From contig JANYKN010000095.1 of NCBI GenBank assembly GCA_025361565.1, positions 1 through 42,100 of the forward strand: 42,100 bases of DNA, read 5' to 3'. The translations under genes were made by a program, and so were the position numbers. Below are positions 1 to 8,363 of the stretch, piece after piece; positions within the stretch are counted from its first letter, which is position 1; each line of letters starts with the position of its first letter. The notes beneath the pieces were generated by a model, which did no database searches, was not told where the DNA came from, and worked only from the letters and a program-made list of their open reading frames with translations. The DNA is from Bacteroidota bacterium (GTDB lineage Bacteria; Bacteroidota; Bacteroidia; Bacteroidales; NBLH01).

Positions 1-429
1 ATTTGAGCGAATATTCATTTCGTATAAATAGGTCGATTTTCAAAGAAACAATATTTCATAAACTCATTGAAAGAATGGTATCCAATGCGCACATTGGATA
101 TAAACAAATAATAATTAGTACATAAGTAAACACCTCAATAATTTCAATACCACTTTGAGTTCTAAATTTATAGTCACACGAAAATTTGATATTTAAAGAG
201 AACCTCCAAAAGCAGAAAAAATATTATACTAAAAAAAAGAGAACCAAAATCAACTTTTTAAATAACTTTTTTCACCTGATTTTTTTCAATAAATTGAAAG
301 TCAATCATCATATAAAGTAATCCAAACTTAACTTTTAAAGGAAATTACAAATTGGATTTTAGATAAAACAGAAAGGCAGTAGCAAATAATAAATTATCTG
401 GTACTGCCTTATTAAATAAATAGTTGAAA
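1..429. other. Intergenic, no gene seen
   Basis: AT-rich DNA at the left edge with no convincing open reading frame on either strand. The only structured part is the hairpin at 373-410, listed separately as the likely terminator of the minus-strand redox operon. Nothing else is recognised. Confidence 0.6.
373..410 (-). terminator. Intrinsic terminator of the Fe-S/NrfD operon
   Basis: The arms AAGGCAGTA (373-381) and TACTGCCTT (402-410) pair perfectly over 9 bp. Read on the minus strand the stem is followed by a T-rich stretch (TTTCTGTTTTAT). It lies about 20 bp past the stop of the 430-1311 gene, so transcription of the three-gene unit probably ends here. Confidence 0.7.
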
Positions 430-1311
430 TTATTCTTTACCTGCTTTATTGATCTGATATAATTTGTAAAAAATGATAATATAATGAATAACAACTGCCA
501 AAATTAAAATAAAGAGTGTAATTGACATCCACAAAGGGGCATCAGGACTCCAAAGCTCCCTGGCGTTCAATGACGATTGAATTGAAGTAGGAACTCCCCA
601 TTTTTTAACAACTTCTTTTTCAACAGTACCAAAATTTTCGTCATCTTCAAATTTTGCTATAATCGTCAAATTGCCATCCTTATCACCGGGTATATCTCCA
701 GGAAAATCGAATTGCGCAGTACCCGCAGTCATTTCTTGATCTTTAATCTTCAATAACCCTAAAGATCTCTTTACATAAAGTACAACGGATGATCCTTCAA
801 CCGGAATTTTCTCATTGCCTAGAATTGAAGAAGCATTGACTGTAATATATTTCAAAGAGTCTTCAGTCAGCACCATTTCTAATTGAACATCTTTTATTAG
901 CAATTCTGCTTCAACTCCTTCAAAAACATCATTTCCATCATAAACGGCCTTATAAGAATAAGCACCATCTTTATTAGGTGCTATTTTAGAACCTGTAGGA
1001 ATAGTAAAAGAAGCAACACCTGTATTATTAGATTTTACAGTTCCTAAATTAATAGAACTATCCCCAGAATAATAAAATTTAATTGGTAAATCTTTGATAA
1101 AAAAACGCTCTTTATCTTGTTTAACACTCATTTCGCAAACCAAGTTTTTAGAATCATCACTTTTTTTCAAGTAATAAAACTTCATTTTAGTTTCTTTCTT
1201 TTCAACAGTATCACCTTGAGCAAAAGCCGGTACTATTAATATCAAAAGAAAGAAAACAATGCCTAAAATCCTGATTTGACTTTGCAGTTTCTTTGTATAT
1301 ATAGTCTTCAT
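430..1311 (-). CDS. Exported protein with C-terminal membrane anchor, last gene of the Fe-S/NrfD operon
   Basis: This 293-residue protein is not recognised as a named family. It has an N-terminal signal peptide (hydrophobic residues about 14-30, then AFAQ), a long extracytoplasmic part that looks beta-rich and may form Ig-like domains (for example the GAYSYKAVYDGNDVFEG segment), and one membrane helix near residues 260-283 followed by a short basic tail. It would therefore sit on the outer face of the cytoplasmic membrane. Its start is only 2 bp after the stop of the NrfD-like gene, which implies co-transcription and probable membership in the same membrane complex. No cofactor-binding motif is visible. 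The coding call is firm; the role is inferred from position only. Confidence 0.75.
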   Translation of the reverse strand: MKTIYTKKLQSQIRILGIVFFLLILIVPAFAQGDTVEKKETKMKFYYLKKSDDSKNLVCEMSVKQDKERFFIKDLPIKFYYSGDSSINLGTVKSNNTGVASFTIPTGSKIAPNKDGAYSYKAVYDGNDVFEGVEAELLIKDVQLEMVLTEDSLKYITVNASSILGNEKIPVEGSSVVLYVKRSLGLLKIKDQEMTAGTAQFDFPGDIPGDKDGNLTIIAKFEDDENFGTVEKEVVKKWGVPTSIQSSLNARELWSPDAPLWMSITLFILILAVVIHYIIIFYKLYQINKAGKE

Positions 1312-1313
1312 TT

Positions 1314-2654
1314 CTATAAAATTTTAGATTGATTTAGATTTTCGTTATCAATAGCTTCGCTAACTTCAGCAACCGATATAATAGGCATAAACTTAGAAAT
1401 GATGATAAAAAGAGTAATAAAAAGAGCAAACCCTCCTGCTACCATTGAAAGTTCGACCCATGTGGGACTGTAAGTAATATATTCAGGCCTTGTATCCTGA
1501 ATTGGTAAAAGCGGAGTTTCAAGAGTTGGGATAATTAATATATATCTTTTTATCCAAAGCGAAACTACAACAAACACCCCAATTATAGTAACATTTCTAA
1601 TAGTTCTGAGTTTTGGTATAGCAGCAACTATTATTGGAATTATGATACCGAATAATGAAGAACAGAAAAACAAGATTCCATAAAATGTTGGTGTAAAAAA
1701 TTTAAATATCAATTCCAATTCCCAGGATTCGGAACCATACCAACCAGTTAAATATTCTGTAAATGTTAAATAGCCATAAAATGCACCAAGTATCATTAAA
1801 ATTATGGAAACATATTTGAAATGTTTTTCCTCGATATATTTCTCAAGTTTATAAATTTTTCTAAAAATAAACATCAGAATTATGAGCAAACCTGTTCCAG
1901 AGTATATAGATGCAAAAACGAAATATGGTCCAAAAATAGTGCTGTGCCAACCTGGACGAAGTGTCATCCCAAATATCCATGAAAGAATGGTACTTAGAAT
2001 AATAGCAATTGGAATAATGATGGTGGAAATGATATTAATTGCTTGTTTAAGGTATTTAATTTGGGCTGGTTTGTTTTTAAAGTTCAAGGAAAGTATTTTA
2101 TATAATTTCTTCCTGAATTTACCAATTTTCAAGAGGTTAGAATTGTCTCTCAGAAGGGCAAAGTCTCTAATTGATGTAACATAAAGAAAAATAACACTTC
2201 CAATTATAAAGGTATTGATTGCCAGAAAATCCCAATAAATTGGAGATTGTATCCTTCCATCAGTTATTAAATGTTGTAACCTGTCTAAACGCCCCATGCA
2301 AAGTAAAACATAAACCGGACCGATAAGTATAGAAATCACAGTGATTATTTCAACCATTCTAACTAATGGAATAGCCCATTTTACTCTGAATAATCTGAAT
2401 ACGGCTGAAATAACGGCACCAGAATAACCCAAACCCATAAAAAATATAAAGTTTGAAATAAATATTCCCCACATTACATTATCTCTCATTCCGGTAACAA
2501 TATGCCCATAAACAACTTGAAAAATAAGTCCCACGCATCCCCAAATAAGGAAGATACTTAAAAAGGACATAAAAAACACTTCTTTACGGCTAAATCTATC
2601 TAAAATAGGGATAAATTCCCTTAACATTCCAACTTCAGTTTTTTCTGTTTCCAT
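1314..2654 (-). CDS. NrfD/PsrC/HybB-family integral membrane quinone protein
   Basis: The 446-residue product is very hydrophobic, with roughly ten predicted membrane helices, and resembles the NrfD/PsrC/HybB family. In that family the membrane subunit binds quinone and exchanges electrons with a partner Fe-S protein on the outer face. The partner is encoded 8 bp upstream (2663-3619), and an anchored extracytoplasmic protein follows 2 bp downstream. No molybdopterin, hydrogenase or other catalytic subunit is adjacent, so substrate and direction of electron flow are unknown. It could serve polysulfide, thiosulfate or hydrogen metabolism, or act as an electron hub for another enzyme. Family assignment is good; specific function is open. 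Confidence 0.8.
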   Translation of the reverse strand: METEKTEVGMLREFIPILDRFSRKEVFFMSFLSIFLIWGCVGLIFQVVYGHIVTGMRDNVMWGIFISNFIFFMGLGYSGAVISAVFRLFRVKWAIPLVRMVEIITVISILIGPVYVLLCMGRLDRLQHLITDGRIQSPIYWDFLAINTFIIGSVIFLYVTSIRDFALLRDNSNLLKIGKFRKKLYKILSLNFKNKPAQIKYLKQAINIISTIIIPIAIILSTILSWIFGMTLRPGWHSTIFGPYFVFASIYSGTGLLIILMFIFRKIYKLEKYIEEKHFKYVSIILMILGAFYGYLTFTEYLTGWYGSESWELELIFKFFTPTFYGILFFCSSLFGIIIPIIVAAIPKLRTIRNVTIIGVFVVVSLWIKRYILIIPTLETPLLPIQDTRPEYITYSPTWVELSMVAGGFALFITLFIIISKFMPIISVAEVSEAIDNENLNQSKIL

Positions 2655-2662
2655 AGCCGTAA

Positions 2663-3619
2663 TTATTTAGTAATTTGAATGCGTTCATTTTTATATCGAT
2701 CACTAACTTCTTTGTCAAGCCCCTCTAATCCGCGTTCAACAGGGAATTGTCTATTTACTGGAGGCAGATAATATACACTTGGTCTTGTTCCTAATTCTTC
2801 CATGTATCTGTATCCGGCACGCTCTTGCAATAATTGCCTAAACCTAAATGTATCTACACCGTTAGTAACCATATCTTCATTTATATCTCCAAAGAAAATA
2901 GTTCCATTTGGGCAAGCAGTAACGCATGAAGGAAGAACTCCCTGTTTTGCCATATCTGGGCAAAAATCACATTTACCAACTGTTCCAACTTGATGTTGAA
3001 TATTCTCTTCAGGATTGAAACAACCTTTATTCATTTCACTTTGATCATGTTCTTTCCAATTGAAAACCCTTGATGAATAAGGGCAAGCAGCCATACAAAA
3101 CTTACAGCCAATACATTCATTATTGTCAATGAGTACAATTCCATCCTGACGTTTGAAAGTAGCTCCAACAGGGCAAACATTCACACAAGGAGGACTATCG
3201 CAATGGAAACATGGTTTAGGAAACCAATAATATCCTTCTTCTTTGCTGTCTTTCATTAAATATACCCTTAACCACTCGTCTTTAACAGGCAAATCATGTT
3301 CTCTTTGACAGCCTTCGACACATTTTCGGGCGTTTTTGCATCTTGCCAAATCAATAACCATTGTAAATTTCTTACCTGCAATACCCTCACGAACTTCCTT
3401 TTCGTTAACAGGAGTATCCATTTCCTTCATATTGCATTCGTCAACTTCAACAAGTTTTCCTTCAGGAGTAAGAACTTTAACTTTTTTGCAGTTGAAACTT
3501 ATCGCTTCGTCTTTTCCACAGGAAGACAGCATGCCTGCACCGGCAATACCTCCACCAACCATGAGACCCAGTTTTAAAAAGTCCCTTCTGGATTTTGGTT
3601 TTTTTTCTTCATTCTTCAT
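2663..3619 (-). CDS. Tat-exported multi-cluster ferredoxin-type Fe-S protein (PsrB/HybA-like)
   Basis: The 318-residue protein begins with a twin-arginine signal (SRRDFLKLG, residues 10-18), followed by LSSC at 31-34 that could be a lipobox. Four cysteine groups follow: C94/C100/C104; C137/C140/C145/C149; C169/C172/C175/C179; and C217/C220/C232/C236. This is the layout of the four-cluster electron-transfer subunits of the DmsB/PsrB/HybA type. The first group is CKNARKC...C, with Ala97 where the second Cys of a standard CxxCxxCxxxC motif is expected, so one cluster may be [3Fe-4S] or have another ligand. It is the first gene of a tight three-gene operon with the NrfD-like protein and would feed electrons between an unknown redox partner and membrane quinone. 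Confidence 0.85.
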   Translation of the reverse strand: MKNEEKKPKSRRDFLKLGLMVGGGIAGAGMLSSCGKDEAISFNCKKVKVLTPEGKLVEVDECNMKEMDTPVNEKEVREGIAGKKFTMVIDLARCKNARKCVEGCQREHDLPVKDEWLRVYLMKDSKEEGYYWFPKPCFHCDSPPCVNVCPVGATFKRQDGIVLIDNNECIGCKFCMAACPYSSRVFNWKEHDQSEMNKGCFNPEENIQHQVGTVGKCDFCPDMAKQGVLPSCVTACPNGTIFFGDINEDMVTNGVDTFRFRQLLQERAGYRYMEELGTRPSVYYLPPVNRQFPVERGLEGLDKEVSDRYKNERIQITK

Positions 3620-4034
3620 AGAATTAGTTTTAATATATTAGTAGTCAAGGTTATACAAAATTAAAAACTCATTTTAAATCATCATCTAACGAAGATAAAG
3701 TAAAAATATGAGAATTGACAAAAAATTGAATGTTATTAAATTGATTAATGTTGTTATTTTTTTGACAGAATAGCTAAAATAATCTATTAAATGAATATTT
3801 TCAATCAATTTAATTGTGCAAATATAATAATTAGATTATTGAGACTGCATCGAGTTCGTATTGGGATCTATAATATAGATTTAGAATAAATAAAAATAGG
3901 GATGGGAATAAACATTCTATTAAAATATTTTTTGAATGAACCTGATAAATTATCTGGTAGCTTATCATTCAAATTAATAAGCAATACGCTGATTATAAAT
4001 ATATTATAAGGTGATAACAAATTATTACAAAAAA
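3620..4034. other. Intergenic, promoter region of the Fe-S/NrfD operon
   Basis: About 400 bp of AT-rich DNA between the Fe-S protein gene and the terminator of the carbamoyltransferase gene. It should hold the promoter of the minus-strand redox operon, but no convincing promoter box was identified. A 61-codon minus-strand frame (3868-4053) runs into the terminator hairpin and is judged spurious. Confidence 0.5.
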
Positions 4035-4065
4035 AATCCTGACTATTAAACAAATAGCCAGGATT
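4035..4065 (-). terminator. Intrinsic terminator after ornithine carbamoyltransferase
   Basis: Arms 4035-4047 (AATCCTGACTATT) and 4053-4065 (AATAGCCAGGATT) pair over 13 bp with one G-U wobble and a 5-nt loop. On the minus strand the stem runs straight into a tract of eight or more T. It lies 20 bp beyond the stop of the 4085-5086 gene. Confidence 0.85.
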
Positions 4066-4084
4066 AAATTACTAAAAATGGCTA

Positions 4085-5086
4085 TTACGAACCTAAAGTT
4101 GCAACCATAATCGCTTTAATGGTATGTAAACGGTTTTCGGCTTCATCAAAAACGATTGAATTTGGCGATTCAAAAACCTCATCAGTTACTTCCATTCCAT
4201 CTAATCCAAATTTTTGGAAAATATCTTCGCCAACAACAGTTTCCCTGTTATGGAAAGCAGGTAAACAATGCATAAATTTAACATTTGGATTGCCTGTTTT
4301 TTTAACAACATCCATGTTTATTTGGTAAGGTTTCAATAATTTAACGCGCTCTGCCCAAACTTCAGCAGGTTCGCCCATTGAAACCCAAACATCGGTATAT
4401 AAAAAGTCACAGCCTTTTGTTCCTTCTTCAACACTTTCTGTTAAGGTAATTTTTGCACCGGTTTCTTTTGCAATTTCTCTGCATTTAGCAACCAATTCTT
4501 CTTCGGGCCATAACGATTTAGGAGCACAAGCCCTAAAATCCATTCCCATTTTTGCAGCACCAACCATTAATGAATTACCCATATTGTTGCGGGCATCGCC
4601 AAAATAACAATATGCGATCTTGTTTAACGGTTTGTCTGAATGTTCCATCATAGTTAAGAAATCGGCAAGGATTTGTGTTGGATGAAACTCATTGGTTAAA
4701 CCATTCCAAACAGGAACACCTGCATATTTACCAAGTTCTTCAACAATTTTCTGGCCGTATCCACGGTATTCGATACCATCATACATTCTGCCTAAAACCC
4801 TAGCAGTGTCTTTCATTGATTCTTTTTTGCCAATCTGAGATCCTGAAGGGCCCAAATAAGTTACGTGTGCTCCTTGATCAAGGGCAGCAACTTCAAAAGC
4901 GCAACGGGTGCGGGTTGAATCTTTTTCAAAAATCAATGCAATGTTTTTTCCTTTCATCTTTTGCACTTCGGTGCCACTGTATTTTGCTTTTTTTAAATCC
5001 ATTGACAAATCGAGTAAATACTTGATTTCTTTTGGAGTAAAATCCAACAACTTAAGAAAATTTCTATTTTTTAAATTGAATGCCAT
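4085..5086 (-). CDS. argF: Ornithine carbamoyltransferase
   Basis: The 333-residue cytosolic enzyme interconverts ornithine plus carbamoyl phosphate and citrulline. Signatures of the family are visible: the carbamoyl-phosphate loop STRTRC (near residue 57), [13 protein letters not shown] (near residue 135) and HCLPAFH close to the C-terminus containing the active-site Cys. Length and end ([18 protein letters not shown]) are typical. It is transcribed after carbamate kinase, from which it is separated by 126 bp of repeat-like DNA. That neighbourhood suggests the catabolic direction (citrulline to carbamoyl phosphate to ATP), in which case arcB would be the better name. No arginine deiminase is in the window, so a biosynthetic role remains possible. 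A strong terminator follows. Confidence 0.9.
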   Translation of the reverse strand: MAFNLKNRNFLKLLDFTPKEIKYLLDLSMDLKKAKYSGTEVQKMKGKNIALIFEKDSTRTRCAFEVAALDQGAHVTYLGPSGSQIGKKESMKDTARVLGRMYDGIEYRGYGQKIVEELGKYAGVPVWNGLTNEFHPTQILADFLTMMEHSDKPLNKIAYCYFGDARNNMGNSLMVGAAKMGMDFRACAPKSLWPEEELVAKCREIAKETGAKITLTESVEEGTKGCDFLYTDVWVSMGEPAEVWAERVKLLKPYQINMDVVKKTGNPNVKFMHCLPAFHNRETVVGEDIFQKFGLDGMEVTDEVFESPNSIVFDEAENRLHTIKAIMVATLGS

Positions 5087-5212
5087 AATTTTTATTGTTT
5101 ATTGTTTATTGACTATTTTTTATTGATTATTGTTTGTCGAATTCTTTGTATTTAATTCGAAACTTCAAACTCTGAACCCAAGACTCCAAACTTCAAATTC
5201 CAAACTTCAAAC
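5087..5212. repeat. Low-complexity spacer between arcC and argF
   Basis: The 126-bp gap holds two simple repeat tracts. At 5094-5145 runs of TTTATTG/TTATTG recur several times. At about 5158-5215 the string AAACTTCAAA recurs with small changes (AACTTCAAACTC, CCAAACTTCAAATTCC, CAAACTTCAAAC). Similar CAAACTTCAAAT tracts lie at 7080-7225, and the reverse complement occurs near 24767-24800, so this is a dispersed intergenic style in this genome. Confidence 0.6.
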
Positions 5213-6169
5213 TTATTTGTCATATTCCATTGAAATTTTAGAACCATATTTGCGATCTTCGAGCTTGGTGGCTTCGGTGATTACACTTTTGCTTCCACCA
5301 TTTTCAACAAACCGGATGGCTGCTTTTATTTTGGGACCCATGCTTCCTTCGGCAAACTGACCTTCGGCCATGTACTTTTTGGCATCGGCAACGCTTAAAA
5401 ATTCTGCAATTCGTTGGGTTGGTTTGTTATAATCCAAATAAATATAAGGAACATCGGTAAGGATATAAAATTCGTCGGCATGGATAATTGTTGCCAACAA
5501 TGAAGATGCATTGTCCTTATCAATTACGGCGTCCAAGGTGCGAACATAGTTTTTTTCATCATAATAAACCGGAATACCACCACCACCAACAGCAATTACA
5601 ATATTTCCCTGTCGTGCAAGGGTTTCAATTGATTTTGCATTGAAAACTTCAATTGGCTCAGGGGAAGGAACAACACGACGGTAACCATCTTTTACTTTAG
5701 TATCGCCTTTAAATATCCAACCTTTGGTTTTATTAAGTTCATCTGCTTGCTCTTTTGTATAACTCCTGCCAACTCTTTTAGTAGGGTTTTTGAATGCAGG
5801 ATCATCCTTACTAACAACCACCTGAGTTACAATAGTTACCACATCTTTTACCATATGGTGATCAACCAATGCATTTCGTAGCATTCGTTCAATCATGTAA
5901 CCAATGCCACCTTGAGAGTCTGCAACGCATACATCTAAAGGCATTTGTGGAATTTGATAATTTTCGAAACCTGCATCGTTGCGCATGAGAATATTGCCTA
6001 CCTGAGGGCCGTTTCCATGGCTAATTACAAGGCTATAACCTTCTTTAATCAGATAAATAAGATTTTCAAGGGTATCTTTGGTATTTTGCTCTTGTTCTTC
6101 GATAGTTCCATCTTGGGTCCCTCTTAAAAGAGCATTGCCACCTAAGGCGACTACTGCCAATTTATTCAT
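5213..6169 (-). CDS. arcC: Carbamate kinase
   Basis: The 318-residue cytosolic kinase makes ATP from carbamoyl phosphate and ADP (or the reverse). The amino-acid-kinase fold is evident: VVALGGNALL at the N-terminus, SHGNGPQVG near residue 50, VGGGGIPV near residue 195, and ILTDVPYIYLDY plus EGSMGPKIKAAI toward the end. The length fits the family. It precedes ornithine carbamoyltransferase on the same strand, as in fermentative arginine, citrulline or carbamoyl-phosphate breakdown. Arginine deiminase and an arginine/ornithine antiporter are absent from the window, so the carbamoyl-phosphate source (citrulline, agmatine or purine/allantoin routes) is not shown here. Confidence 0.93.
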   Translation of the reverse strand: MNKLAVVALGGNALLRGTQDGTIEEQEQNTKDTLENLIYLIKEGYSLVISHGNGPQVGNILMRNDAGFENYQIPQMPLDVCVADSQGGIGYMIERMLRNALVDHHMVKDVVTIVTQVVVSKDDPAFKNPTKRVGRSYTKEQADELNKTKGWIFKGDTKVKDGYRRVVPSPEPIEVFNAKSIETLARQGNIVIAVGGGGIPVYYDEKNYVRTLDAVIDKDNASSLLATIIHADEFYILTDVPYIYLDYNKPTQRIAEFLSVADAKKYMAEGQFAEGSMGPKIKAAIRFVENGGSKSVITEATKLEDRKYGSKISMEYDK

Positions 6170-6537
6170 AGCTTATTTTTTATTATGTTATTAATGCGTT
6201 TTGGAACGGTAAGTTAAAAGTAATCATTGTTTGTATTTGATTACTATTTTAAACGTACTTGGTTCTCAATTTTTAATTCATTTATGTTCTAAATCGAATG
6301 AAAAATAAGCATGCGAAATTAGTATAATTTCATGCTACAAAAAATGAGAAATACCCATTTATCGATAAAATTGTATATGTTCTTTCAAAAAAATGAATAG
6401 AATACTACATTGATAAAGACAACAAGTAAGTTTTCAAATTTAGATTGGATATTTAGAAAAAAAAGCTTGCCAAATACCTAAATTTCAACAATTGGATTTG
6501 ATAAAAACATATATACATTTAAAACTTGGAGATCCCT
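6170..6537. other. Intergenic, no gene seen
   Basis: About 370 bp of AT-rich DNA upstream of arcC and downstream of ogt. It presumably holds the arcC promoter. No open reading frame, clear hairpin or repeat is recognised. Confidence 0.5.
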
Positions 6538-7041
6538 TTAAAAGAGCCGGCCTTTTTTTTCAGAAAATTTGAATTCGTGGTTTATCAGCCATTTTTTGCG
6601 CCACAAGTCGCCGCCATAGCCAACAAGTTTTCCGTTTTTACCAATTACCCGATGGCAAGGGATGAGGATGTTTAACTTATTCAAACCGTTGGCAGAGGCT
6701 GCAGCACGGATTTTATTTTTATCGCCCAAGCAGATTGCAAGCTCTTCATAGCTAATAGTTTCACCAAAAGGAATACGTAAAAGTTCATTCCAAACAGTTT
6801 GTTGGAATTCGGTTCCATCCTGAGAGAATGGAAGTTCGAAAGATTTACGGGTTCCTTGAAAATACTCATTCAATTGTGTGGTTGCGTTCGCAATAATTTC
6901 TGGTATCGAATCACTTGCAGTTAAGGATGGGGATGGCTTTTTTTCCGCATCCTTAAACATAATACTCATTATATGCTCATTTGTAGCAGAAATCTCAATT
7001 TCTCCCAAAGGGGAATTATAATATGTTGTATAGATTTCCAT
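6538..7041 (-). CDS. ogt: Methylated-DNA--protein-cysteine methyltransferase
   Basis: The 167-residue repair protein removes O6-alkyl groups from guanine by transferring them to its own cysteine. The diagnostic ILIPCHRVIG motif places the acceptor Cys at residue 129, preceded by the ASANGLN helix region and FQQTVWNELLRIPFGETISY (residues 79-98) of the DNA-binding helix-turn-helix. A short N-terminal RNase-H-like domain (about 1-70) completes the usual Ogt form; there is no AdaA part. It stands alone between arcC and the dihydroorotate dehydrogenase-like gene, with repeat-rich DNA upstream. The N-terminus begins directly with the conserved YYNSPLGEIEI strand, which supports the chosen start. 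Confidence 0.92.
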   Translation of the reverse strand: MEIYTTYYNSPLGEIEISATNEHIMSIMFKDAEKKPSPSLTASDSIPEIIANATTQLNEYFQGTRKSFELPFSQDGTEFQQTVWNELLRIPFGETISYEELAICLGDKNKIRAAASANGLNKLNILIPCHRVIGKNGKLVGYGGDLWRKKWLINHEFKFSEKKGRLF

Positions 7042-7074
7042 AAAATGAAAGGGTAAAGAACAAAGACAAAAGGT

Positions 7075-7225
7075 AAGACAAACTTCAAATTACAAAACTC
7101 AAATAACAAATAGCAAACTTCAAATTACAAACTTGCTACTCAACCACTTCAAGGGTCTCCAACCGCTTGAAGGGTTTCGATTCAAACTCCTAACTTCAAA
7201 TTACAAAAAAGAAAAGATATATAAT
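7075..7225. repeat. CAAACTTCAAAT-type intergenic repeat tract
   Basis: Imperfect direct repeats of CAAACTTCAAATTACAAA-like text occur several times (near 7080, 7110 and 7190). Between them is a second repeat pair: CCACTTCAAGGGTCTCCAAC (about 7145) and CCGCTTGAAGGGTTTCGA (about 7161). No coding frame crosses it. It resembles the spacers at 5158-5215 and 19480-19570. Confidence 0.5.
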
Positions 7226-7252
7226 TTCTAATAACTAATTTCCAATTGCCAA

Positions 7253-8242
7253 TTATCTCTTCATATCCCCAAAGTACTTCATAAACTGAACTCTTTCTAT
7301 TGCAGCAGGATTTTGACTAGCGGATTGGCTCATTGAACCTTTAAATTCAGAAATTGATTTATAGTTATTATCTTTCATCCAATCCTCAATTTCATTTAGC
7401 ATAATTGAAATGTATGATGCACCATTTTTATAAAAGGTTGAAACCGCTTGAACAGCATCTGCTCCAACCAACAACTGTTTGATAACATCTTTCCCATCAT
7501 GTACACCCGTTGAAGCAGCCAAATCACAGTTAACTCTATTAGCCATTATGGCAATCCACCGTAACGAAATTGAAAGATCGGAAGGTGAACTTAAAACATG
7601 GGTCGATATAACTTTACGGTTTTCTATATCAATATCGGGGCTATAGAAACGATTGAACAACACAATACCAGACACTCCAGTATCGGAAAGTCGTTTAATC
7701 ATTGAAGCCAAATTTGAAAAATAATAACTGATTTTTAGTGAAATAGGTATATTTACCTCCTTTTTCACGTTTTCAATCAATTTGAAATAGATATTTTCGG
7801 TTTCTTCTGCAGTCCTTGTTAAATCTGAAGGCATAATAAACGCATTCAATTCAAGTGCATCGGCACCTGCATTCTGAATTTTCTTTGCAAAAAATGTCCA
7901 TTCTGAGGACGTAGTGCAATTTACACTTGCAATAATAGGAATTTTCATTTCCTTTTTACATGCAGCAATTAATTCAATATATTTTTTGATATTGTTTTCT
8001 TTAATCTGATAATCAAAATAATCGTAATATTCCAAGTTGCTATCGTCGAATGAAACATTGTTCATTTCTTTCTCATACTCAAGACGGATTTCTTCTTCAA
8101 AAATTGATTTAAGTACTACAGCACCAGCTCCGTTCTTCTCAAGTGCTTTTATGTCCTCTACAGAATTTGTAAGACCGCAACTTCCTACTATCAAAGGATT
8201 TCTAAGAGATAATCCCAAATATTTAACAGATAAATCAATCAT
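7253..8242 (-). CDS. Dihydroorotate dehydrogenase-like flavoprotein
   Basis: The 329-residue protein is a TIM-barrel of the dihydroorotate dehydrogenase superfamily. It opens with DLSVKYLGLSLRNPLIVGSCGLT and has PIIASVNCTTSSEWTFFAKKI near residue 110, LELNAFIMP, and a C-terminal phosphate-binding stretch around AASTGVHDGKDVIKQLLVGAD that should hold FMN. Cys or Ser residues near the active site (NCTTSS) are present, but the pattern is not that of a standard PyrD, so the substrate is uncertain. Homologues are commonly annotated only as dihydroorotate dehydrogenase-like. The genes after it (8364-10722) encode an NfnAB-type FAD/Fe-S oxidoreductase on the same strand, which might supply or accept its electrons, although repeats separate them. 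Confidence 0.82.
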   Translation of the reverse strand: MIDLSVKYLGLSLRNPLIVGSCGLTNSVEDIKALEKNGAGAVVLKSIFEEEIRLEYEKEMNNVSFDDSNLEYYDYFDYQIKENNIKKYIELIAACKKEMKIPIIASVNCTTSSEWTFFAKKIQNAGADALELNAFIMPSDLTRTAEETENIYFKLIENVKKEVNIPISLKISYYFSNLASMIKRLSDTGVSGIVLFNRFYSPDIDIENRKVISTHVLSSPSDLSISLRWIAIMANRVNCDLAASTGVHDGKDVIKQLLVGADAVQAVSTFYKNGASYISIMLNEIEDWMKDNNYKSISEFKGSMSQSASQNPAAIERVQFMKYFGDMKR

Positions 8243-8273
8243 GAACTAGAAATTAGTAATTAGAACTTTGAAA

Positions 8274-8334
8274 TTGGCTTCGACCCTGCTCAGCCATCAA
8301 TAAAATAGAAATTGGCTTCGACTCTGCTCAGCCA
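8274..8334. repeat. Two copies of a GGCTTCGACYCTGCTCAGCC repeat
   Basis: TTGGCTTCGACCCTGCTCAG occurs at 8274-8293 (continuing CCA) and TTGGCTTCGACTCTGCTCAG at 8312-8331 (continuing CCA), separated by 15 bp of AT-rich DNA. A related copy GCTTCGACTGCGCTCAGCA lies at 19451-19469. The core is a partial palindrome, and all copies are flanked by GAAATTAG-like text. This is a dispersed intergenic element. Confidence 0.65.
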
Positions 8335-8363
8335 CCTGAAAACTCAAAACTGTAAACCAATCA

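Noticed and set aside
82-87. GSYTGA (instead of GAFTGA) in the sigma-54 activator as unusual (residue numbers)
   Set aside because: Ser and Tyr variants at these positions occur in known active sigma-54 activators, so only the Walker B change is reported.
1314-3619. Assignment as HybA/HybB of the hydrogenase
   Set aside because: The hydrogenase has its own cytochrome b (hyaC), the genes lie 10 kb apart behind a terminator, and the third gene is not part of any Hyb operon. Linkage is kept only as a hypothesis.
3868-4053. 61-codon minus-strand frame
   Set aside because: It lies across a clear intrinsic terminator, has no ribosome site or family-like sequence, and is typical of random AT-rich frames.
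7140-7190. Possible tRNA T-arm (GGGTTTCGATTCAAACTCC)
   Set aside because: No acceptor stem, anticodon arm or D-arm can be drawn around it, and it is part of the spacer repeats. No tRNA or rRNA was found in the window.
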